From: Calditerrivibrio sp.
Lineage (GTDB): Bacteria; Chrysiogenota; Deferribacteres; Deferribacterales; Calditerrivibrionaceae
Assembly (NCBI GenBank): GCA_020217115.1
Contig: JAIWOA010000147.1
Coordinates: 1-6,095, forward strand
Direction of reading: 5' to 3'
DNA: 6,095 nucleotides
Made by a program: the position numbers and the translations under genes. Below are positions 1 through 5,516 of the stretch, piece by piece; within the stretch, counting starts at the first letter, position 1, and every line of letters begins with the position of its first letter. The notes under the pieces are model-generated. The model saw only the letters and a list, made by a program, of their open reading frames with translations. It had not been told where the DNA came from and ran no database searches.

Positions 1-263
1 AAAATAGATGGTAGTCTTGCATCAATATCTTCAACAAATTTGTCTCTATAAGCAAAAACAGATATTAACCAATTTTGCAATGGTGGTTTTTTATTATAAA
101 TTTCACCATAAACCCTTGGTACAATATAATCACCTGTTAGAATCATCTCCTGGGCTATTATTGCTCTTCTCGGTTCTTCATGATGCAAATGTACATTGGA
201 AGATATAAATAACAAATCTACTAAAACAATTATTAAAGACAGAACAAATAATTTTTTGTCCAC
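1..263 (-). CDS. GT39/ArnT-like membrane glycosyltransferase, N-terminal part (cut by window edge)
   Basis: Only the first 87 codons are present; the gene runs off the left edge. Residues 5-22 form a hydrophobic first membrane segment right after a short lysine-bearing start. Then come E29-E30-P31-R32, the acidic 'DExR'-type motif of the first external loop, followed by a pattern typical of GT39 and ArnT-like enzymes: A37-Q-E-M, G44-D-Y, P49-R, K59-P-P-L, W65-L and A82-R-L-P. In this family, integral membrane enzymes move a sugar from a polyprenyl-phosphate donor to lipid A, protein or another envelope acceptor. The acceptor cannot be told from this fragment. I chose GTG at 261-263: an in-frame stop lies at 291-293 and no ATG lies between, though ATT at 270-272 is an alternative. 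The SD is weak. The gene begins 22 bases after the nspC stop, so it is probably the third gene of the polyamine transcript. Family assignment is fairly sure, substrate unknown. Confidence 0.8.
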   Translation of the reverse strand, partial: MDKKLFVLSLIIVLVDLLFISSNVHLHHEEPRRAIIAQEMILTGDYIVPRVYGEIYNKKPPLQNWLISVFAYRDKFVEDIDARLPSI

Positions 264-285
264 TTCTGTAATCTTTTTTAAAAAA

Positions 286-1470
286 TTAACTTATCCTATT
301 TTTATAATCAATATAATTAAAATCCCTAACAACTTCAAAACTGTTACCTTTTAAACTAAATCTGACTAATGAAGGTAAATGGATCCCATTGAACATAGTA
401 TTTTTTACAAAAGAATATAATGCCATATCTGTAAAAACAAGCCTATCTCCAATTTTTAGAGGATCATCAAAGGAATAATCCCCTATAATATCCCCTGAAA
501 GACATGTAATACCACCAAGTCTATAGTTGTATCTCTTTTCATTCGGTTCTCCAGCACCCAAAATCTCAGGTCTGTAGGGCATAGCAAGAACATCTGGCAT
601 ATGATTTTCTGCAGAAGTATCAAGAATCGCAATCTTCATACCATTGTTAACGATATCAAGAACTGTGGCAACAAGGACACCAGCATTGAATACAACAGCT
701 TCACCCGGCTCAAGATATAATTCTCTAATATTAGGAAATTCCTTTTTGAAATCTGTCAGAATATTGACTAAAAGATCTCTATCATATCCATCCCTTGTGA
801 TATGGTGTCCTCCACCAAAATTGACCCATTTGACCTTTTCTATTATTCTATAGTATCTGTTTTTAAAACTATCAACAATTCTACCTAACACATCGGAATT
901 TTGCTGACACATTGCATGAAAATGTAAACCATCGAGCAATGCCAAATCAGCATCAACAAGTTCATCAGGCTGTACACCAAACCTTGACCCTACCTGACAG
1001 GGATCATAAAGGGGAACCTCAACCTCAGAATAACCGGGATTAACTCTAATACCAATTTCTCTACCATTGGATTTTACGTAATCTCTGTATCTATAAAACT
1101 GATTAATTGAATTAAACACCACATGATCGGAAAAATCTACAACTTCTTTGATACTATTGTCGGTATAAGCAGGGGAAAAGGTATGAACTTCCTTTCCAAA
1201 ATACTCCCTACCTAAAATCGCCTCATATGGACCACTGGCACATACCCCATCAAGATATTTAGATATAATGGGAAATACAGAGGGCATTGCAAAAGCTTTC
1301 AGGGCAAGCAATATCTTAACCCCTGATCTATCCTTTATCCCCTTCAAAACCATGCAATTATCTTCTATCAGATCTTCACTTATCAAATAAGATGGTGAAG
1401 GGGATATATCTATAATATGCTCTGGAAATTTATCCTTCAAAAAATCCAGATAGTCTCTGGGAGATTTCAC
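286..1470 (-). CDS. nspC: Carboxynorspermidine/carboxyspermidine decarboxylase (NspC)
   Basis: PLP-dependent decarboxylase of the alanine-racemase fold (fold type III), EC 4.1.1.96. It removes CO2 from carboxynorspermidine or carboxyspermidine to give norspermidine or spermidine in the cytoplasm. Visible landmarks, in order: A56-L-K58-A-F, with K58 as the expected Schiff-base lysine; S161-R-F-G; F184-H185-A-M-C; the glycine-rich F218-G-G-G phosphate loop; E254-P-G-E-A; C323-L-S-G-D, which carries the active-site cysteine and acid; and D348-M-A-L-Y352. These match NspC rather than ornithine or diaminopimelate decarboxylase. At 394 residues it is slightly longer than the Vibrio-type protein as I recall it, mainly through about 20 extra N-terminal residues. 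The start is GTG (1468-1470), inside a GTGA overlap with the upstream synthase stop, which implies translational coupling; a GGGGA-like SD lies about 9 bases upstream. Which homologue (spermidine or norspermidine) it makes in vivo depends on the diamine present and cannot be read here. Confidence 0.94.
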   Translation of the reverse strand: MKSPRDYLDFLKDKFPEHIIDISPSPSYLISEDLIEDNCMVLKGIKDRSGVKILLALKAFAMPSVFPIISKYLDGVCASGPYEAILGREYFGKEVHTFSPAYTDNSIKEVVDFSDHVVFNSINQFYRYRDYVKSNGREIGIRVNPGYSEVEVPLYDPCQVGSRFGVQPDELVDADLALLDGLHFHAMCQQNSDVLGRIVDSFKNRYYRIIEKVKWVNFGGGHHITRDGYDRDLLVNILTDFKKEFPNIRELYLEPGEAVVFNAGVLVATVLDIVNNGMKIAILDTSAENHMPDVLAMPYRPEILGAGEPNEKRYNYRLGGITCLSGDIIGDYSFDDPLKIGDRLVFTDMALYSFVKNTMFNGIHLPSLVRFSLKGNSFEVVRDFNYIDYKNRIS

Positions 1471-2684
1471 GCTGGCAGTTCCCCATCAAAATCTTCAACC
1501 ACCCAGGGTAAACCATATTTATTCAGAGCATCCATAAAAGGATCAGGATCAAGTTGTTCAACATTGTAAACACCCTTACCTGTCCATATCCCTTTCATAA
1601 TCATCATTCCACCTATCATAGCTGGCACACCTGTAGTATAGGATATTGCCTGAGCTTGAACCTCTCTGTAGCAAGCAGCATGATCACACACATTGTATAT
1701 GTACTTTCTAACTCTTTTCCCATCTTTTATCCCATCAAAGATATTTCCAATGTTTGTCAAACCTGTATAATTAGCAGCAAGAGATGCTGGATCGGGTAAT
1801 AGTGATTTGAGAAACTTCATAGGTACAACTTTGCAACCTTCATAATCTACTTCATCAATCCTTGTCATACCAACATTCCTCAAAACTTTCAAATGGGTAA
1901 GGTAATTTTCTGAAAATGTCATCCAGAATCTAATTTTTTTAACCCCCTTTATGTTAACTGCAAGGGATTCAAGCTCTTCATGGTACAACAGATAACTCTC
2001 CCTTGGCCCTATCTGAGGGTAATTAAAGGAAAAATGGACAGAACCTTCCTCTATGATAGGAGGTGTTTCTACCCACTTACCATCAGCCCAATGTCTAACA
2101 ACCTGTGTAACCTCTCTTATATTGATTTCTGGATTAAAATTCGTTGCAAAGGGATGCCCATGATTTCCAGCATTACAGTCAAGGATATCTATCTGATGTA
2201 TCTCATCATAAAAATGTTTTTGAGCATAGGCAGAAAAAACATTTGTAACACCGGGATCAAAACCACACCCCAAAACAGCAAACAATCCAGCATTTTTAAA
2301 CTTATCCTGATATGCCCACTGCCATTTGTATTCAAATTTTGCTGTATCAAGGGGCTCATAATTAGCTGTATCAAGATAATTAACTCCAGCCTCCAGACAG
2401 GCATCCATTATTGTCAAATCTTGATATGGGAGAGCTACATTAATAACTAACTCAGGCTTAAAAGAATTCATAAGTTTCACTAGATCTGCAACGTTGTCGG
2501 CATCAACTTGAGCTGTTTTTATATCTATATTGTACATAGACTTTATATCATTTTTTATCTTATCGCACTTCTCAAGTGTCCTGCTTGCAAGCATTATATC
2601 AGAAAACACGTCAGGATTCTGAGCACACTTTTTCACTACCACATTACCTACACCACCTGCGCCTATTATCAGTACCTTACCCAT
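1467..2684 (-). CDS. Carboxynorspermidine/carboxyspermidine synthase (saccharopine dehydrogenase-like)
   Basis: NADPH-dependent reductase of the saccharopine dehydrogenase-like family (EC 1.5.1.43 type). It condenses L-aspartate beta-semialdehyde with putrescine or diaminopropane to form carboxyspermidine or carboxynorspermidine, the substrate of the next gene. The N-terminus is a Rossmann fold: beta strand KVLIIG, then G8-A-G-G-V-G13, with S34-R35 at the end of the second strand as expected for a cofactor-binding arginine. Further conserved stretches are D105-T-A-N-Y-E, G139-C-G-F-D-P-G-V-T-N (139-148), G176-H-P-F-A-T-N-F-N-P (176-185) and the C-terminal G352-V-P-A. The length of 405 residues is usual for carboxynorspermidine synthase. 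The ATG start has a strong SD (AGAGGTG, 4 bases before ATG) and a TTGACA promoter about 50 bases upstream. Direct overlap with nspC separates it from the lysine-pathway saccharopine dehydrogenase (LYS1/LYS9). No gene making the diamine or aspartate semialdehyde is in the window. Confidence 0.93.
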   Translation of the reverse strand: MGKVLIIGAGGVGNVVVKKCAQNPDVFSDIMLASRTLEKCDKIKNDIKSMYNIDIKTAQVDADNVADLVKLMNSFKPELVINVALPYQDLTIMDACLEAGVNYLDTANYEPLDTAKFEYKWQWAYQDKFKNAGLFAVLGCGFDPGVTNVFSAYAQKHFYDEIHQIDILDCNAGNHGHPFATNFNPEINIREVTQVVRHWADGKWVETPPIIEEGSVHFSFNYPQIGPRESYLLYHEELESLAVNIKGVKKIRFWMTFSENYLTHLKVLRNVGMTRIDEVDYEGCKVVPMKFLKSLLPDPASLAANYTGLTNIGNIFDGIKDGKRVRKYIYNVCDHAACYREVQAQAISYTTGVPAMIGGMMIMKGIWTGKGVYNVEQLDPDPFMDALNKYGLPWVVEDFDGELPA

Positions 2685-2690
2685 TATTCA

Positions 2691-2697
2691 CCTCTTA
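2691..2697 (-). promoter_or_regulatory. Strong ribosome binding site of the carboxynorspermidine synthase gene
   Basis: AGAGGTG-type Shine-Dalgarno lies a few bases before the ATG at 2682-2684 on the minus strand. It fixes the start of the Rossmann-fold protein immediately before its first beta strand. Confidence 0.7.
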
Positions 2698-2712
2698 AAT
2701 TTTTCTGCTGAA

Positions 2713-2741
2713 TTATTATATTAATGGCATTGATATGTCAA
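2713..2741 (-). promoter_or_regulatory. Sigma70-type promoter of the polyamine operon
   Basis: On the minus strand a perfect -35 hexamer TTGACA (2736-2741) is followed by overlapping -10 candidates: TATAAT (2715-2720, spacer 15) and TAATAA (2713-2718, spacer 17). The 17-base spacing is the more usual, but the 15-base one has the perfect hexamer. Transcription would begin near 2706, giving a leader of about 20 bases that contains the AGAGGTG ribosome site, too short for a riboswitch. Prediction from consensus only. Confidence 0.7.
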
Positions 2742-2751
2742 GGGTTTGGAA

Positions 2752-2777
2752 ATATTTTTAGATATTTTTTACATTTT
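2752..2777. promoter_or_regulatory. Phased T-tracts / UP-element-like DNA between the divergent promoters
   Basis: ATATTTTT occurs twice as a direct repeat exactly 10 bases apart (2752-2759 and 2762-2769), and a further T run sits at 2774-2777. The block covers about -60 to -38 of the proline promoter, the normal place for an UP element that contacts the RNA polymerase alpha subunit. Helical phasing of the tracts would also bend the DNA. It also lies upstream of the leftward promoter. Inferred from position and composition only. Confidence 0.5.
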
Positions 2778-2779
2778 AC

Positions 2780-2808
2780 TTGACTGTTCAATTTTTTGAA
2801 CATATAAT
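2780..2808 (+). promoter_or_regulatory. Sigma70-type promoter of the proline catabolic operon
   Basis: TTGACT (2780-2785), a 17-base spacer and a perfect TATAAT (2803-2808) form a near-consensus housekeeping promoter. Expected transcription start is near 2815, leaving a leader of about 27 bases with the SD AAGGGGTG before the ATG at 2842. Such a strong basal promoter for a catabolic operon suggests control by a repressor, and the spacer is itself an inverted repeat (next entry). Confidence 0.8.
2785..2802. promoter_or_regulatory. Candidate operator: inverted repeat filling the -35/-10 spacer
   Basis: TGTTCAA (2785-2791), four T, then TTGAACA (2796-2802) form a perfect 7-base inverted repeat. 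It begins on the last base of the -35 hexamer and ends on the base just before the -10 hexamer. Half-site centres are 11 bases apart, about one helical turn, as expected for a dimeric helix-turn-helix regulator. A bound protein would block RNA polymerase. The regulator is not in the window and is not identified. A transcribed hairpin is ruled out because the site lies upstream of the predicted start. Confidence 0.6.
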
Positions 2809-2822
2809 TGTTTTATAAAACA
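2809..2822. repeat. 14-base perfect palindrome over the predicted transcription start
   Basis: TGTTTTATAAAACA is identical to its reverse complement. It lies directly after the -10 hexamer, so it would cover the start site (near 2815). It may be a second operator, but AT-rich palindromes also arise by chance in such DNA. Confidence 0.4.
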
Positions 2823-2829
2823 TTGAACA
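2823..2829. promoter_or_regulatory. Third copy of the TTGAACA half-site in the proline leader
   Basis: TTGAACA recurs 27 bases downstream of the right arm of the spacer inverted repeat, in the same orientation, just before the SD at 2829-2836. It could be an extra half-site for the same regulator. A single 7-base match is weak evidence. Confidence 0.35.
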
Positions 2830-2841
2830 AGGGGTGTATCT

Positions 2842-4482
2842 ATGAATTACAATAATAGTATAATTTCTGTTCCATTACCACAAAATGAGCCTCAATTTTC
2901 CTATGCGCCAAACACAAAGGAAAGAGATCTCTTAAAATCAGCTCTAAAAGAATTAAAGTCACAGGTAATTGACATACCTCTAATAATTGGAGGTAAAGAG
3001 ATAAGAACTGGTAATAAAGCAAAAGTGGTCTTGCCCCACAATCATAAACATATTTTAGCAGAGTATCACAAAGCTGGAAAGGAAGAGGTCCTACTCGCTG
3101 TAGAAGAATCACAAAAGGCATGGAAAGAATGGCAAAAGCTCAGGTATGAGGAAAGATTAAGTATATTTTTAAAAGCAGCAGAGCTACTTTCAACAAAATA
3201 TAGATATCTCCTAAATGCAGCAACGATGCTATCAATAAGTAAAAACCCTTATCAGGCAGAGATAGATTCAGCCTGTGAACTGATAGATTTCTGGAGATTT
3301 AATTGTTATTATGCTCAACAGATATACAAAGAACAACCGATATACAGTCCAAAAGGTAACTGGAATTATGTTCAGCAACGCCCCCTTGAAGGGTTTGTCT
3401 TTGCTGTAACACCATTCAATTTTACAGCAATAGGAGGAAATCTACCAACATCTCCAGCCATCATGGGGAATGTTGTGTTGTGGAAACCTGCATCATCAGC
3501 AGTGTATGCCCCCTATTTTATAATGAAAATTCTTAAAGAGGCAGGTCTGCCAGATGGTGTGATCAATTTCATACCTGGTTCTGCAAATATTGTAGGGGAT
3601 ATCTGCCTAAAACATCCTTTACTTGCTGGTATTCATTTTACAGGGAGTACAGCTGTTTTTCATAAAATGTGGCAAGATGTGGGACAAAATATAGCAACCT
3701 ATAAAAACTACCCAAGAATCGTAGGGGAAACAGGGGGAAAGGATTTTATTTTTGCACACAGTACTGCAGATATAAGGAAGCTTGTTGTAGCATTAATAAG
3801 AGGTGCCTTTGAATATCAAGGGCAAAAATGTTCTGCTGCTTCAAGGAGTTATATCCCAAGATCGATCTGGGACAAAACATGGGCAATGATGAAAGAGGAG
3901 CTTTCAAAAATTAAAATGGGAGATGTTGAAGATTTTACAAATCTTGTAAATGCAGTTATAGATGAAAAAGCCTTTGAAAACATAACAGGGTATATTGAAT
4001 ATACAAAATCATCAAAAGATGCAGAGATTATATTTGGTGGAAATTATGATAATTCTGTTGGATATTTTATAGAACCTACGGTAATTCTTGCTAAAAAACC
4101 TGATTTTAAAACTATGCAGGAAGAGATTTTTGGACCTGTTCTGACAATTTACGTTTATGAAGATGAAAAATTTGAAGAAACACTTGAAATATGTGATAAA
4201 ACATCTCCATACGCTCTGACCGGTGCAATATTTGCAAATGACAGAAATATTATAAATATAATGATGGAAAAACTTGAATTTGCTGCAGGCAACTTTTATA
4301 TAAACGACAAACCTACAGGTGCTGTAGTTGGTCAACAACCCTTCGGTGGGGGCAGAGCTTCAGGTACAAATGACAAAGCAGGTAGCATGCTAAATCTTTA
4401 TAGGTGGGTATCCACAAGGGCAGTTAAGGAAAATTTTGTGGCACCAGATGAAGTTGGCTATCCGTTTATGCTTGATAAATAA
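2842..4482 (+). CDS. pruA: L-glutamate gamma-semialdehyde (1-pyrroline-5-carboxylate) dehydrogenase, ALDH4 type
   Basis: Aldehyde dehydrogenase, EC 1.2.1.88, that oxidises glutamate gamma-semialdehyde (the open form of P5C) to glutamate with NAD+; second step of proline catabolism, cytoplasmic. Landmarks: T190-P-F-N193-F (oxyanion Asn), L213-W-K215-P (cofactor lysine), F266-T-G-S-T (nucleotide-binding turn), E296-T-G-G-K (general-base Glu), Q326-G-Q-K-C330-S (catalytic Cys), E427-E-I-F-G-P (ribose-contacting Glu), and Q499-P-F-G-G-G-R-A-S-G-T-N-D-K-A-G near the C-terminus. The last signature, with S131-x-S-K-N-P at 131-136 and W151-R-F-N, is that of the P5C dehydrogenase group that includes eukaryotic ALDH4A1, not the generic ALDHs. 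Length 546 fits, and no active-site residue is missing. ATG has a good SD (AAGGGGTG). It is the first gene of the operon, 9 bases before proline dehydrogenase. It is a separate protein, not part of a bifunctional PutA. Confidence 0.96.
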   Translation: MNYNNSIISVPLPQNEPQFSYAPNTKERDLLKSALKELKSQVIDIPLIIGGKEIRTGNKAKVVLPHNHKHILAEYHKAGKEEVLLAVEESQKAWKEWQKLRYEERLSIFLKAAELLSTKYRYLLNAATMLSISKNPYQAEIDSACELIDFWRFNCYYAQQIYKEQPIYSPKGNWNYVQQRPLEGFVFAVTPFNFTAIGGNLPTSPAIMGNVVLWKPASSAVYAPYFIMKILKEAGLPDGVINFIPGSANIVGDICLKHPLLAGIHFTGSTAVFHKMWQDVGQNIATYKNYPRIVGETGGKDFIFAHSTADIRKLVVALIRGAFEYQGQKCSAASRSYIPRSIWDKTWAMMKEELSKIKMGDVEDFTNLVNAVIDEKAFENITGYIEYTKSSKDAEIIFGGNYDNSVGYFIEPTVILAKKPDFKTMQEEIFGPVLTIYVYEDEKFEETLEICDKTSPYALTGAIFANDRNIINIMMEKLEFAAGNFYINDKPTGAVVGQQPFGGGRASGTNDKAGSMLNLYRWVSTRAVKENFVAPDEVGYPFMLDK

Positions 4483-4491
4483 GGGGTAGAT

Positions 4492-5400
4492 ATGTCTATA
4501 TTAAATTTTTTAATCTCCAGAAGCATAATGCATGTCCCTGGTCCTATCGTTGGATTATTTGCAAAAAGCTATATAGCTGGTCCTGAACTTTCAGATGCTG
4601 TAAAAGTAACCAAAGAGCTCAATAAACAGGGGATAATGGCCACAATAGATATATTGGGAGAATTCATAAAAACACTTGATGAGGCAGATTACTACCGTTC
4701 AAAATGCATAGAAATACTCGATACTATAAAAAATGAAGGGCTTGATGCAAATTTATCTCTGAAACCAACACAAATGGGACTAAATATAGACAAAGATTCA
4801 GCATTTAAAAATATTGAACAGATTGTCGAACATGGTAAAGAATTGAAAAACTTTGTAAGAATAGACATGGAAGATGTAACATGCACAGACAATACAATTG
4901 ATTTCTTTAGAAGACTCAGAGCAAATTTTACAAATCATGTGGGAATAGTTCTTCAGGCATACCTTAGAAGGACACCTTCAGATATAGAATCACTTTCCGA
5001 TGGATACATGAATTTTAGACTTTGCAAAGGTATTTATAATGAAAAAAGGATACATGCCTATAAAGACCCACACATAATAAATCAGAGCTTCGTATACTGC
5101 CTTGAAAAGATGTTCCAGAAAGGTGCCTATGTAGGTATTGCAACCCATGATGAAAAATTGTTATTTGAAGCCATTAAACTAATCGAAAAATATAAATTAA
5201 ATAGAGATCAATATGAATTTCAGATGCTTCTTGGAGTAGATGAGGAGCTGAGAAAAATAATAGTTTCATCAGGCCACAGGCTCAGAGTTTACGTACCATT
5301 TGGAAAAGACTGGCTACCATATTCTAGAAGAAGACTCAAAGAAAATCCAAATATTGCAAGACATGCATTAAGACAGATCTTTGGTATTCACGGTAATTAA
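4492..5400 (+). CDS. Proline dehydrogenase, monofunctional FAD enzyme
   Basis: FAD-dependent beta/alpha-barrel enzyme (EC 1.5.5.2) that oxidises proline to 1-pyrroline-5-carboxylate and passes electrons to quinone; first step of proline catabolism, probably at the inner face of the membrane. At 302 residues it is the short Thermus/Bacillus type without the long PutA N-terminal region. Barrel strands and active-site residues follow the family: L88-S-L-K91-P (Lys), F121-V-R-I-D125-M-E-D (Asp), L154-Q-A-Y-L-R, F175-R176-L-C-K-G, G215-I-A-T-H219-D, Q244-M-L-L-G, R263-L-R-V-Y267-V-P-F-G, and Y277-S-x-R280-R281-x-x-E284, the proline carboxylate and ammonium-binding motif of PutA (Y-x-x-R-R-x-x-E). 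The N-terminal 30 residues are mildly hydrophobic, which may help membrane association. ATG is preceded by AAGGGG with 5 bases between; the gap to the P5C dehydrogenase stop is 9 bases, so the two are cotranscribed and their product/substrate P5C is passed on directly or by diffusion. A terminator follows. Confidence 0.95.
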   Translation: MSILNFLISRSIMHVPGPIVGLFAKSYIAGPELSDAVKVTKELNKQGIMATIDILGEFIKTLDEADYYRSKCIEILDTIKNEGLDANLSLKPTQMGLNIDKDSAFKNIEQIVEHGKELKNFVRIDMEDVTCTDNTIDFFRRLRANFTNHVGIVLQAYLRRTPSDIESLSDGYMNFRLCKGIYNEKRIHAYKDPHIINQSFVYCLEKMFQKGAYVGIATHDEKLLFEAIKLIEKYKLNRDQYEFQMLLGVDEELRKIIVSSGHRLRVYVPFGKDWLPYSRRRLKENPNIARHALRQIFGIHGN

Positions 5401-5426
5401 GATAGTTTAATCTACAATAATTATAA

Positions 5427-5453
5427 GGGAGAATTTTTTCTCCCCTTTTTTTT
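5427..5453 (+). terminator. Intrinsic terminator of the proline operon
   Basis: GGGAGAA (5427-5433), a TTTT loop and TTCTCCC (5438-5444) form a perfect 7-pair stem, followed after one C by eight T (5446-5453). It lies 26 bases past the proline dehydrogenase stop. It should end the operon and insulate the kinase gene. Confidence 0.9.
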
Positions 5454-5461
5454 ACTTTTAT

Positions 5462-5489
5462 TTGATTTTTTTTAATTATCCATTACAAT
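5462..5489 (+). promoter_or_regulatory. Possible promoter of the PAS kinase gene
   Basis: TTGATT (5462-5467), a 16-base spacer and TACAAT (5484-5489) make a plausible sigma70 promoter starting near 5496, with a leader of about 20 bases. TATAGT at 5495-5500 is an alternative -10, but it lacks a good -35 and would start inside the SD. The gene needs its own promoter because a strong terminator precedes it. Confidence 0.4.
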
Positions 5490-5506
5490 AAGGGTATAGT
5501 ATGTTT

Positions 5507-5511
5507 GGAGG
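5507..5511 (+). promoter_or_regulatory. Ribosome binding site that sets the kinase start
   Basis: GGAGG sits 5 bases before ATG at 5517. The earlier ATG at 5501 is in another frame, overlaps this site and reaches a stop after nine codons, so 5517 is the real start. Confidence 0.8.
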
Positions 5512-5516
5512 CTACG

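Noticed and set aside
8..208. Open frame on the plus strand, 66 codons
   Set aside because: The opposite strand encodes a clear GT39-type N-terminus with family motifs; the plus-strand peptide has no recognisable features.
286..1470. Diaminopimelate or ornithine/arginine decarboxylase
   Set aside because: Shares the fold, but A-L-K-A-F, S-R-F-G, F-H-A-M-C and C-L-S-G-D match the NspC pattern, and the neighbour makes its substrate.
1980..2450. 156-codon plus-strand open frame opposite carboxynorspermidine synthase
   Set aside because: No SD or family features; it lies wholly within a well-supported gene on the other strand.
1467..2684. Lysine-pathway saccharopine dehydrogenase
   Set aside because: Same fold, but the overlap with nspC and the overall length fit carboxynorspermidine synthase better.
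2685..2841. Riboswitch or attenuator in the divergent leaders
   Set aside because: Predicted leaders are about 20-27 bases; the main inverted repeat is upstream of the start, so it is not transcribed.
2840..3121. Minus-strand frame of 93 codons that would overlap the proline promoter side
   Set aside because: Antisense of the P5C dehydrogenase N-terminus, leucine-rich from complementary codons, no independent support.
2842..5400. Broken or frameshifted bifunctional PutA
   Set aside because: Both genes have their own SD, intact termini and full family length; the order (P5C dehydrogenase first) is opposite to PutA.
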